From contig NZ_CP162129.1 of NCBI RefSeq assembly GCF_040834005.1, forward strand, positions 4,695,001-4,759,000: DNA of 64,000 bases, given 5' to 3'. Every line of letters begins with the position of its first letter. The stretch's first letter is position 1. The position numbers and the translations under genes are program-made. Below the pieces are notes generated by a model that saw only the letters and a list, made by a program, of their open reading frames with translations, did no database searches and was not told where the DNA came from. Shown in pieces: positions 26,034-33,823 of this stretch. The DNA comes from Paenibacillus sp. PL2-23. GTDB taxonomy: Bacteria; Bacillota; Bacilli; Paenibacillales; Paenibacillaceae.

Positions 26034-26049
26034 GGGATCTCACGACCGA

Positions 26050-26075
26050 AGAAGCGCCTCATGGCGCTTCTTTTT
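26050..26075 (+). terminator. Terminator after the YtxH gene
   Basis: GAAGCGCC, loop TCAT, GGCGCTTC and five T. It starts 17 bp after the stop codon. Confidence 0.92.
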
Positions 26076-26290
26076 CATTGCCAGTTAGGCTAGTTAACCT
26101 ATCCTCTATATGCGGAACGTACAGCTCATTTTCTCAAAGTTCTGCTTCCAAGCCACACTGGTTGCAGAACGTACATGTAAAGGAGTCGCATGGAGAGCAA
26201 CGTGTCCATTGACCCCTACGATACATGCGGAATAACAAAATTTCGTTCAAGTCCCACACCCGCAGCACTCTTCTGCCCCGAATAGAAAGA

Positions 26291-26560
26291 AAACCGCCTG
26301 ACGGCATCCTTGACCACCGCCTTCGCCATCGTCTCAACCGGGCTTGTTACGGTCGTTAAAAACCATTAAACAAGTCTGATCGGCCAGCCAACGCTGTAAC
26401 GGTCATTTTCGAATATTAGAACGACAATGGAGGTAAAGTCGGTGCGTTTAGGAGGGCTAAGCGCCAAATGTGACCGTTACATGCTGGAAAGCGTCAAATT
26501 TGAGCTCTAAGTGCATTTTTTGTCCGTTAGCGTCGTGGTATTCAAACCGGCGCGAAAATA
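26291..26560. repeat. Dispersed intergenic repeat, copy A
   Basis: About 270 bp that align along nearly their whole length, in the same orientation, with 44211-44484. Shared blocks include GTAACGGTCATTTTCGAA, GCGTTTAGGAGGGCTAAGCG, GCTGGAAAGCG, GAGCTCTAAG and TTTTGTCCGTTAGCG. The AACGG core recurs in both directions. There is no conserved reading frame. It lies just beyond the terminator of sigB, within the 26034-26617 gap, which holds nothing else recognisable apart from that terminator and the YtxH one. Confidence 0.85.
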
Positions 26561-26564
26561 CAAA

Positions 26565-26587
26565 AAAAGCCCGCTGTGCGGGCTTTT
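26565..26587 (-). terminator. Terminator after sigB
   Basis: AAAAGCCCGC, loop TGT, GCGGGCTTTT. On the minus strand it is followed by more T residues. It lies 30 bp after the sigB stop. Confidence 0.9.
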
Positions 26588-26617
26588 CTAAATACATCGG
26601 GCCAACCAATCTTCCTC

Positions 26618-27394
26618 CTACCCATCTCCGTCTGCGTCGTCAAGCAGCGTTCTCAGCCGTTCGATCGCTCTTCGCTGAATGCGGGATACGCTCATCTGGG
26701 AGATGCCCAGCCGCTCCGCAATGTCACGCTGCGGCAGGCCTTGCGAATAAGCCAGCTCCAGGACAACCTGCTCCTGCTCCTTCAGCTGGCTGAAAGCCTC
26801 GCGCAAGTCCATCCGGCTCTCCAGCGACTCCACACCATCGGGCTCTGCGGCAATCATATCGCCGATTGTCGCCGCCCCTTCGCCCTCTGCAGAGAGAGGT
26901 GTATCCAGCGACACATATTGATATGACTCCCTGGACGTCAGCACCTCGATCGTCTCCTCGACGGACAGCTCCAGCCTCTCGGCGATCTCCTCAATCTTCG
27001 GGGAACGGCCGTACTGCGCAGTCAGCTCGTCGATTGTTTTCTGCACGAGCAGCCCTTTTTCTTTTATCCGCCTAGGAACCTGTATGTACCATGATTTATC
27101 GCGTAAAAAATTTTTGAGATGGCCAATGATGCTTTTCATCGCATAGCCTTCAAACGGAATACCCTTGTCAGGATCGAATTGCCTGAACAACCGAAGCATG
27201 GACATCTGGCCGACCTGATACAAATCCTCATATAGATCAGGTCGGCTTCTAGACAGCTTGCCGGCAGCCATCCGAACGATCGCCTCGTAATGCATGAGCA
27301 GAGCGGTTGCGCTGTCGTTGCACTCCTCGGCTCGATAACGCCGCATGAACTCCTCCACTTGCTTGGGGGTTAGCTCCGAGGACTTCCCGATCAT
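26618..27394 (-). CDS. sigB: RNA polymerase sigma factor SigB/SigF/SigG family
   Basis: A 258-residue sigma factor with regions 2, 3 and 4. Region 2 contains YEDLYQVGQMSMLRLFRQFDP and IGHLKNFLRDKSW, then VPRRIKEKG. Region 3 includes YGRSPKIEEIAERL, and region 4 ends with LPQRDIAERLGISQMSVSRI. SigB is preferred over sporulation SigF because of the adjoining rsbW and DUF948 and the SigB-like promoters nearby, though the three paralogues are hard to separate by eye. The ATG overlaps the rsbW stop (ATGA). It directs the general stress regulon. Confidence 0.9.
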   Translation of the reverse strand: MIGKSSELTPKQVEEFMRRYRAEECNDSATALLMHYEAIVRMAAGKLSRSRPDLYEDLYQVGQMSMLRLFRQFDPDKGIPFEGYAMKSIIGHLKNFLRDKSWYIQVPRRIKEKGLLVQKTIDELTAQYGRSPKIEEIAERLELSVEETIEVLTSRESYQYVSLDTPLSAEGEGAATIGDMIAAEPDGVESLESRMDLREAFSQLKEQEQVVLELAYSQGLPQRDIAERLGISQMSVSRIQRRAIERLRTLLDDADGDG

Positions 27395-27837
27395 ACCATC
27401 TCCTCGTTTCTGCTCAAGCGCTTAATGAGTACAACCTCCGTGCCATTGTCCGAATTGACCTGCACCTCATCCATCAGGGCTTGCATCATAAAGATGCCAA
27501 GACCGCCGACAACCGCGTCCGCAATCGCCAAGCCATGCAGCGTCGGCCTGCTAGACTCAATCCCAATTCTATTATAGTTGCGTCCATTGTCCTTCACCGT
27601 AATCTGCAGTGTGCCTTCACCCTGCAGGAACGAGAGATGGATATCGCCAGCTTCCGTTGCATCATAGGCATGAAGCACAGCATTCGAGCACGCCTCGGTG
27701 ACCGCAACCTTCATATCCTCAATTTCTTCATAAGAAAAGCCCGCTTTGCCCGCAACAGCGAACAAAACGGCTCTCACCATATCCAAGTATTCGGCCTTGG
27801 CCGGTATCGACAATTTCACGGGGGCTATGTTCATCAT
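27391..27837 (-). CDS. rsbW: Serine kinase / anti-sigma factor RsbW
   Basis: A 148-residue GHKL ATPase that binds and inactivates SigB and phosphorylates the anti-anti-sigma factor. The N box reads VTEACSNAVLHAY, followed by TVKDNGRNY (G1-like) and GLAIADAVVGGLGIFMMQALMD. It overlaps sigB by four bases, which gives coupled synthesis. No rsbV precedes it, unlike in Bacillus subtilis. The antagonist is probably the RsbV encoded 5 kb away at 32732. A second RsbW-like protein is encoded at 32310. Confidence 0.92.
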   Translation of the reverse strand: MMNIAPVKLSIPAKAEYLDMVRAVLFAVAGKAGFSYEEIEDMKVAVTEACSNAVLHAYDATEAGDIHLSFLQGEGTLQITVKDNGRNYNRIGIESSRPTLHGLAIADAVVGGLGIFMMQALMDEVQVNSDNGTEVVLIKRLSRNEEMV

Positions 27838-27869
27838 CCATATCCTCTCTCTTTCCTATCAAGTATACC

Positions 27870-28301
27870 TTAATTTTGCCTCAAGCGAGTCATTACGCGA
27901 ATAGTGGATGCGATGGCATCGGCGATGGCGCCTACCTTCCCGCTGCTTGCGTCGCGTGCCGCTTTGCCTCCTTGCTTCACCTTCACCGCGGCACCAATCG
28001 CCGCTTCCTTCACTGACATGGTCAAAGCCTGGGCGGCAATCCCGATCTCCTTGACGCTGCCGAACAGCGCATCGAGCTCCTTCATCTTTCTGTGGGCGTC
28101 CAGCGTAATTTCGTTCGTGTTCTGCACGACCTCGCGCGCGTCGCGGCTTACCTGCTGAAGCTCCAGACGAAGCTCGCCAATGGTGCGCTTTGCCTCCTCC
28201 ATAGCCGTGCCCGCCTGGCGCAGCATCTTGGATACCTTGAAATATAGTCCGACAGCAACAATGGTAATGATAGCTACACAAATTCCGATGAGTACATTCA
28301 T
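27870..28301 (-). CDS. DUF948 domain protein
   Basis: A 143-residue protein with an N-terminal membrane span (MNVLIGICVAIITIVAVGLYF) and a long helical coiled-coil region (about 25-110), then a Lys/Arg tail. DUF948 proteins are common next to YtxH and stress genes in Bacillus. GAGGAG precedes the ATG. It is the first gene of the DUF948-rsbW-sigB operon, with only 32 bp to rsbW, and is served by a SigB-like promoter. It may act at the membrane in the stress response; its precise role is unknown. Confidence 0.85.
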   Translation of the reverse strand: MNVLIGICVAIITIVAVGLYFKVSKMLRQAGTAMEEAKRTIGELRLELQQVSRDAREVVQNTNEITLDAHRKMKELDALFGSVKEIGIAAQALTMSVKEAAIGAAVKVKQGGKAARDASSGKVGAIADAIASTIRVMTRLRQN

Positions 28302-28362
28302 AATCTCGATCTCCTCTCATATCCCTTTTATTTGATTTTCGTTTGAATCCTCTTGACTCGTA

Positions 28363-28388
28363 TTACCCGGGTCTACCCTTCTTGAAAC
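28363..28388 (-). promoter_or_regulatory. SigB-type promoter of the DUF948-rsbW-sigB operon
   Basis: On the minus strand GTTTCA (28388-28383), 14-bp spacer, GGGTAA (28368-28363). Each hexamer differs by one base from the Bacillus SigB consensus GTTTAA/GGGTAT, and spacing is in range. It lies 62 bp ahead of the DUF948 gene and implies positive autoregulation. Confidence 0.72.
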
Positions 28389-28514
28389 AGTCCGTATGCT
28401 GGAACGTTTCACCACATTTTCACATTAAAATGGGAATGTCGCCGCACGGCATGGTATACTAGATTTATATGTGCGGGACTATAACCAATCTACTCAGGAG
28501 CTAAGGAGGCTACG

Positions 28515-31334
28515 ATGTCTGCTTCATCGCGTAAATTCAGCATCAAGTACAAAATCGCCATCGGCTACATCTTGATCCTATGCTGTCTGGGCGCCGCAAT
28601 CGTGATGGTATCAGAACGGATCGGCGTGCTGCAGAACGAGATCGAGACGATGACGACCAGGGATTTGGAGATTAACAATCTCATTACGTCCATTCGATAT
28701 AACGTTGTCAGTATGGAGACAAGCCAGCGGGGCTTCCTGCTGACAGGGAGCGAGACGTACCTGGATCCCTATACCCGCGGCAAGGTGGAGTGGGAGGACA
28801 ACTATCGCCAGCTTTACAACTATCTGTCCGAGGATCCGAATAAAAGAACGGATCTGGAAAGCATCAAAGCCACGATTCAGCATTGGATTGATACGGCAGG
28901 GGAACCTACCATCCAAATGAAGCGAGAGAACCAGACCCAGGCTATTATCGATTTCTTCGAGGAGGATCCCGGCAAGGAGGACGTTGAGATGCTGCGCGAG
29001 CTGCTGGAGGGCTTGCGGCTGAAGCATCTGGAAACGAACAAAATGCATATAGCGGACCTGGATGAGCGAAATGACTGGCTCCTTACGATGCTGGTCAGCA
29101 TGCTTGTCGCGGTCGCTGTGATTTCCTTTTTCATTGTATCGTACGTATCTGGCTCTATCGTCAAAACAATTACACAGGTATCTTCTACCATTAAGGAAAT
29201 ATCCAATTCCAAGGGCGACCTGACCAAACGGATACACGTGGGCACCCGGGATGAAGTACGAGAGCTCGCGGAGTCGACCAACGAGCTGCTGGGCAGCCTG
29301 GAGTCCCAGTCCTGGATTCAGCGGAACGTCGCCAATGTGGCCACCATGAACCAAGGCTTCAGCAGCCTGCAAGACCTTGCTTCTTCCTTCCTGAGCCAGG
29401 TCGCGCCAATTATCGGAGCTTCTTACGGTGTCCTGTACTACCGGAGAGGGACGGGCGAGAAGCAGACTCTGGAGAAGCTGTCCGCTTATGCCGCTTACGG
29501 AGACGACCGCTCCAGAACCAGCTTCGCCATCGGTGAAGGTCTGGTAGGGCAATGCGCGCTGGACAAGCGCCCGTTCCTGCTGAATCAGCCCAAGGACTAT
29601 GACAGCAGCATCACAAGCGGAACGCTGGAGCTGAAGCCGCGCAGCGTGCTCATTGTCCCTATTGAATTTGAACAGAAGGTTATTGCCGTGATGGAATTTG
29701 CTTCGACGGAGCCCTTCACAGCTCATCATCTGAAGATGCTGGAGGCCATCGAGGAGCACTTCGGCGTTACAATCGACAATACGGCAGGACGGATGGAGGT
29801 AGAGCGCCTGCTCGCGGAATCGCAGGCGTTGACCGAGGAGCTGCAGGCGCAGACTGAGGAGCTGCAAGCCCAGTCGGAGGAGCTGCAGATGCAGCAGGAA
29901 GAGATGCGTATGACAACAGAGCATCTGGAGGAGCAGAATCTCTACGCCGAGCAGAAGACCAAGGAACTGGAGCAGGCCAAGGCAGAGCTCGAGGACTACG
30001 CCGAGAAGCTGAAGCAGAGCGCCCAGTACAAGACGAACTTCCTGGCGAATATGTCGCACGAGCTGCGGACGCCGCTTAACAGCATCCTCATCTTGTCCCA
30101 GATGCTGTACGAGAATGAGAACAAATCCTTGTCGCAGGAAGAGGCTGGTTATGCCAAAGTCATTCATTCCTCCGGCACAGATCTGCTCGACCTGATCGAT
30201 GACATTCTGGACTTGTCCAAGATTGAAGCCGGAAAAATCAAGCTGATCATGGATGAAGTGAGTGTAGCTGAGGTGCCGGAGCTGCTGAAGCTTGTCTTCG
30301 ATCCTGTCGCAGAGAAGAAAGGCCTTGACTTCCGAATCGAGCTGCAGAAGGATCTGCCGCCGATCATGCAGACTGACGGCCAGCGGCTGCAGCAAATTCT
30401 GAAAAACCTGCTGTCCAACGCCTTCAAATTTACCGAAAGCGGCTCCGTCACGCTTAAGCTGCACCGGGCCGATCCGGCCATTGTCAGCTCGCGCATGCCT
30501 GACGCTTCCACAGACGATATGCTGGCCTTCTCGGTCATCGATACCGGCATCGGCATTCCGAAGGACAAGCAAGGCCTTATATTTGAAGCGTTCCAGCAGG
30601 TGGACGGCAATACAAACCGCGTCTACGGGGGCACTGGTCTCGGCCTCTCCATCTGCAGCGAGTTCGCTCAGCTGCTAGGCGGCTTCATCGCGCTTGACAG
30701 CGAGCTGCACAAAGGCAGCACCTTCACCCTGTACGTGCCTGTGCGCCTGCAGGAGACGCAATCGGCTCTGCGCCAAGCTGAGATTGAAGCCGCGGCTGCT
30801 TCGGCTGAAGCGCCTGAAGTTATAGAGCTAGCTCCGCCTGCAAGCAGCAACCAGAAAGATGCCTCTCCTGCAGCTGGCGAAGATGCCGAACCGTCGCAGA
30901 AGAAGCAGCAAGAGCAGAAGAAGCGTATCGATGAAGAAGCGTTAATGCAGGGCAAGAAGGTTCTTCTTGTAGAGGATGACGCGCGCAACGTCTTCGCGCT
31001 CGTGCGTGCGCTGGAGTCTCAAGGCCTGGAGGTCACCGTCGCCAACAATGGACAAGAATGTCTGGATATCGTCGCCTCGGATAGCGATTTCGATCTGGTG
31101 CTCATGGACATTATGATGCCGATCATGGACGGCTTCGAGACCACGCGCGCACTGCGTTTGCATCCGCTCATGAAGAATACGCCAATTATTGCCTTGACGG
31201 CTAAAGCCATGAAGAGCGATCAGGAGAGCTGCCTGGCCGCCGGGGCGTCGGATTATATCAGCAAGCCTATTCAGATGGAGCAGCTGTTCTCGCTTATGCG
31301 AGTCTGGCTGACGAAGCAGGTGGGACAGGTATGA
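28515..31334 (+). CDS. CHASE3-HAMP-GAF hybrid histidine kinase with receiver domain
   Basis: A 939-residue membrane sensor. Transmembrane helices near 12-34 and 192-214 flank a CHASE3 domain. HAMP follows (about 215-270), GAF (about 290-430), then a Gln/Glu-rich coiled coil (about 430-512) with repeated EELQAQ units. HisKA has His515 in NMSHELRTP. The HATPase domain (about 620-745) has QQILKNLLSNAFKFT and GTGLGLSI. An Ala/Glu-rich linker leads to a REC domain (about 815-935) with phospho-acceptor Asp865 in LMDIMMP. It overlaps the CheR-type gene by four bases. It probably feeds the adjoining RsbU-type phosphatase, but this is inferred. Confidence 0.92.
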   Translation: MSASSRKFSIKYKIAIGYILILCCLGAAIVMVSERIGVLQNEIETMTTRDLEINNLITSIRYNVVSMETSQRGFLLTGSETYLDPYTRGKVEWEDNYRQLYNYLSEDPNKRTDLESIKATIQHWIDTAGEPTIQMKRENQTQAIIDFFEEDPGKEDVEMLRELLEGLRLKHLETNKMHIADLDERNDWLLTMLVSMLVAVAVISFFIVSYVSGSIVKTITQVSSTIKEISNSKGDLTKRIHVGTRDEVRELAESTNELLGSLESQSWIQRNVANVATMNQGFSSLQDLASSFLSQVAPIIGASYGVLYYRRGTGEKQTLEKLSAYAAYGDDRSRTSFAIGEGLVGQCALDKRPFLLNQPKDYDSSITSGTLELKPRSVLIVPIEFEQKVIAVMEFASTEPFTAHHLKMLEAIEEHFGVTIDNTAGRMEVERLLAESQALTEELQAQTEELQAQSEELQMQQEEMRMTTEHLEEQNLYAEQKTKELEQAKAELEDYAEKLKQSAQYKTNFLANMSHELRTPLNSILILSQMLYENENKSLSQEEAGYAKVIHSSGTDLLDLIDDILDLSKIEAGKIKLIMDEVSVAEVPELLKLVFDPVAEKKGLDFRIELQKDLPPIMQTDGQRLQQILKNLLSNAFKFTESGSVTLKLHRADPAIVSSRMPDASTDDMLAFSVIDTGIGIPKDKQGLIFEAFQQVDGNTNRVYGGTGLGLSICSEFAQLLGGFIALDSELHKGSTFTLYVPVRLQETQSALRQAEIEAAAASAEAPEVIELAPPASSNQKDASPAAGEDAEPSQKKQQEQKKRIDEEALMQGKKVLLVEDDARNVFALVRALESQGLEVTVANNGQECLDIVASDSDFDLVLMDIMMPIMDGFETTRALRLHPLMKNTPIIALTAKAMKSDQESCLAAGASDYISKPIQMEQLFSLMRVWLTKQVGQV

Positions 31335-32251
31335 GTCACAGCGATTGGAACGAGGATCAGGCCCTGCCCGCGTTCAGCAATATCAGCGAGAACGGCGAGT
31401 GGCTGGATGAACCGGAGCAGACTAACGCGATTGAAGAGCTTGAGATTGATCTGCTGTTGGAAGCCATCTACAGAGTGAGGGGCTATGACTTTCGCAAATA
31501 TTTGCGTTCTTCCCTGAGAAGACGTATTCGGAACCGTATGGGGCAGGACAAGCTCCGCACCATATCAGCGCTGCAAGAGAAGCTCCTGCACGAGGAAGGG
31601 TATATAGAGAAGCTTCTTGAGGATTTTTCGATCAAGGTGACAGAGATGTTCCGTGATCCAACATTCTTCCTGGCGTTCCGGGAGAACGTCGTGCCAGAGC
31701 TGCGCAAGCTGAAGGAGTTACGCATCTGGCACGCGGGCTGCGCTACAGGGGAAGAGGTCTACTCTATGGCCATTCTGCTCCAGGAGGAAGGCTTGCTGGA
31801 GCGCGCCACACTCTACGCGACCGACATGAGTCCAGAGGCGATCGCTCAGGCTAAGGAGGGCAAATTCCCGCTCAAGCGAATGCAGTCGTACACAAGAAAC
31901 TATCTGCAAGCTGGGGGAACACAGGAATTTTCCGCTTATTATACAACGGATCATTCCCACGCCTACTTCCATGCCGATATGAAGCGGCATATGATGTTTG
32001 CGCAGCATAATTTGGCTACGGATGGCTCCTTCAATGAATTTCATGTCATCCTATGCCGGAACGTGCTTATTTATTTCGATACCAATCTTCAGGCCAGAGT
32101 GCACAGTGTCTTATGCGACAGCTTATCGAGTGACGGCTTTCTTGCACTGGGAAGCAAGGAGTCGCTCCTCTCCCCGCTCAAAGCTAATTTCCGGGAATAT
32201 ATGCCGGAGGAGCGGATCTTCCGCAAAGCGAAGCCTGTGGAAAGACCATAA
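31331..32251 (+). CDS. CheR-type protein-glutamate methyltransferase
   Basis: A 306-residue protein with the CheR N-terminal helical domain (about 35-95, containing YDFRKYLRSSLRRRIRNRM) and the SAM-binding domain (IWHAGCATGEEVYSMAI, about 130-146; CRNVLIYFD near 240). An acidic extension of 35 residues precedes it. Chemotaxis CheR enzymes methylate receptor glutamates. No chemotaxis genes are nearby, and it is coupled to a CHASE3 hybrid kinase, so the kinase coiled coil or a relative may be its target. It shares a bidirectional terminator with the rsbW-like gene. Confidence 0.9.
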   Translation: MSHSDWNEDQALPAFSNISENGEWLDEPEQTNAIEELEIDLLLEAIYRVRGYDFRKYLRSSLRRRIRNRMGQDKLRTISALQEKLLHEEGYIEKLLEDFSIKVTEMFRDPTFFLAFRENVVPELRKLKELRIWHAGCATGEEVYSMAILLQEEGLLERATLYATDMSPEAIAQAKEGKFPLKRMQSYTRNYLQAGGTQEFSAYYTTDHSHAYFHADMKRHMMFAQHNLATDGSFNEFHVILCRNVLIYFDTNLQARVHSVLCDSLSSDGFLALGSKESLLSPLKANFREYMPEERIFRKAKPVERP

Positions 32252-32265
32252 CCACATAATCAATA

Positions 32266-32311
32266 GAAGAAGGAGGCCCTTCGCTCAATGAGCGGATAGG
32301 CCTCCTTCTTC
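32266..32311. terminator. Bidirectional terminator
   Basis: A perfect 13-bp stem, GAAGAAGGAGGCC and GGCCTCCTTCTTC, with an internal small hairpin. It sits between the convergent CheR-type and RsbW-like genes and reaches the last bases of the latter. Confidence 0.85.
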
Positions 32312-32735
32312 ACGCATGACGATATTTGGTCAATACCACTTCCGTTTTCCCTTGGTCCGATGACATGCGAACAACATCCATCAGCGCCTCCATCAGATAG
32401 ATGCCAAGTCCGCCAACGCGCAGATCGCTAGTGCTGCCGCCCTGTATAGGCGACGCTTCCTGTCTGGCCGACGTATGGTCAAATGACATGCCGTAATTGA
32501 CTACACGAACGGTCAGACCCGTATCAAGAGGCTCGAAGGTCACGTCGACAGGCTCAGCGTTCGACTCCCCGCTTCCATGAAGCACTGCATTGCTGCACGC
32601 CTCCGATACGGCGACCTTCATATCCTCTATCTCCTCATAAGCAAACCCTTGCTTTGCGGCTATACCTGTCAGACAAATTCTAACGACATCGATATACCCG
32701 GCATCGGCCGGTATCTGCAAGTGGACCTTCCTCAT
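32310..32735 (-). CDS. Second RsbW-like anti-sigma kinase
   Basis: A 141-residue GHKL ATPase, paralogous to RsbW at 27391. The two share the GFAYEEIEDMKVAV-type segment, SEACSNAVLHG and a GGLGIYLMEALMDVV end. The middle is more diverged, and the G-box Asp in a DNG motif is replaced (VVNYGMSFD). The ATP-lid may therefore be altered, and the protein could bind without efficient phosphotransfer. It is coupled by a four-base overlap to the RsbV gene. Its partner sigma factor could be SigB or another one. Confidence 0.85.
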   Translation of the reverse strand: MRKVHLQIPADAGYIDVVRICLTGIAAKQGFAYEEIEDMKVAVSEACSNAVLHGSGESNAEPVDVTFEPLDTGLTVRVVNYGMSFDHTSARQEASPIQGGSTSDLRVGGLGIYLMEALMDVVRMSSDQGKTEVVLTKYRHA

Positions 32736-33073
32736 GCTCCGGCTTCTGTCCCTTCTTTGAGATGCCCGGTAAGACCCGTCATATTGAAGAGGCGTTTGAC
32801 AGCAGGCGGAATATTCCGGACATAGAACGGCGCATTTAGACTATCTCTGGTTTTCAGAATAGAAACAATAATACCAATACCCGTGCTATCGATATAAGTG
32901 AGTCCTCCCAAATCGAGGACAAGGTCTAAATCCTCGCGCCTGAGCACATGCTCCAGTGCTCCTTGAACCTGAGGGACCACCGACAGATCCAACTCTCCAA
33001 ACAGCTTCAGCTCGAAGCTCTTCTCCGACTCTAGTTGCTCGATACGAAAAGGTTCCATCATCATTCCGTTCAC
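32732..33073 (-). CDS. rsbV: STAS-domain anti-anti-sigma factor (RsbV-like)
   Basis: A 113-residue STAS protein. The phosphorylatable serine is Ser63 in TYIDSTGIGIIVS, and the rest of the fold is of normal length. Unphosphorylated RsbV captures RsbW and frees SigB. The start may be GTG at 33073 or ATG at 33064; neither has a strong ribosome site. It lies in the operon RsbU-like, exported protein, RsbV, RsbW-like. As the only RsbV seen, it may serve both RsbW proteins. Confidence 0.92.
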   Translation of the reverse strand: MNGMMMEPFRIEQLESEKSFELKLFGELDLSVVPQVQGALEHVLRREDLDLVLDLGGLTYIDSTGIGIIVSILKTRDSLNAPFYVRNIPPAVKRLFNMTGLTGHLKEGTEAGA

Positions 33074-33101
33074 TCACTCTCTTCCATTAGTACTTTCTTG
33101 C

Positions 33102-33746
33102 CTACACAGTTGCAATATGATAATAGCTTGCATATACAGGCTGCTTCGTCTCGCTGTCAAGGTATAGCTTCAGCAGAGCTTCACCGCTCTGGAATACGAT
33201 GCCATCCTCCGCGATGTAAGCCGGCTCCCCCAAATAAGCGGTTAACCCTGCTTCCGTCATCGGAATTTGGTTGCCGTCGATGATAAGGCTAGCCTGCAAA
33301 GGCACGTCTACATATTGAACATACTCCCCGTAGAACGCTACCGTCAAGGAAGCATAGCGGTATAACTGGAGTTCAGCCAGGATTTCGTCCTGCGTAATCT
33401 CTTCAGGCTGGCCCAGCTTATCAACAACCATGCTTGGTGTATCGTAGAGCGAGATTCCGCCAACACTCTGCAGCAGGAGAGCCTGTTCATATGAAGTCTC
33501 CGGAGCATCGGATTCCGCCTGCTCGTCCCGGCTGAGATCAGCCGTCCGGACAGATACGCTCGCTTCCGCAGTTACGCCTTCCAGGACGTGCACTGCGGCC
33601 GCGACCGGCGGAGATTCGGAGACAATCAACGGCTGCACTTGCTGCAAGCCTTCGGTCTGGACTTCTGTCGTCCCGCCGCCGGCCGTTTCTCCGTTGCCTC
33701 CTATAGCTCCACCTATGAGCATAGCGATTAGTAATACTAACTTCAT
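33102..33746 (-). CDS. Exported protein of unknown function
   Basis: About 214 residues with an N-terminal signal-like segment (MKLVLLIAMLIGGAIGGNG), then a disordered Ala/Glu/Val-rich region (about 20-95) and a folded part (about 95-214). The folded part has two similar halves (SVVDKLGQPEEITQDE and TAYLGEPAYIAEDG), each resembling a beta-lactamase-inhibitor-like or SmpA-like half motif. The ATG at 33746 follows AGGAGG. Lying inside the rsbU-rsbV-rsbW operon, it may sense the cell surface, but I recognise no family. Confidence 0.7.
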   Translation of the reverse strand: MKLVLLIAMLIGGAIGGNGETAGGGTTEVQTEGLQQVQPLIVSESPPVAAAVHVLEGVTAEASVSVRTADLSRDEQAESDAPETSYEQALLLQSVGGISLYDTPSMVVDKLGQPEEITQDEILAELQLYRYASLTVAFYGEYVQYVDVPLQASLIIDGNQIPMTEAGLTAYLGEPAYIAEDGIVFQSGEALLKLYLDSETKQPVYASYYHIATV

Positions 33747-33823
33747 AATGAACACCCTCCTGCTCGTGATCGGCTTTCAAGGTCCTTATGACTGGTATAA
33801 ACCAATATGCGATTTTTGAAACA

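Noticed and set aside
28611..30572. A 653-codon open frame on the minus strand
   Set aside because: Fully antisense to the hybrid histidine kinase, which has complete domain motifs. The frame is a by-product of its codon use.
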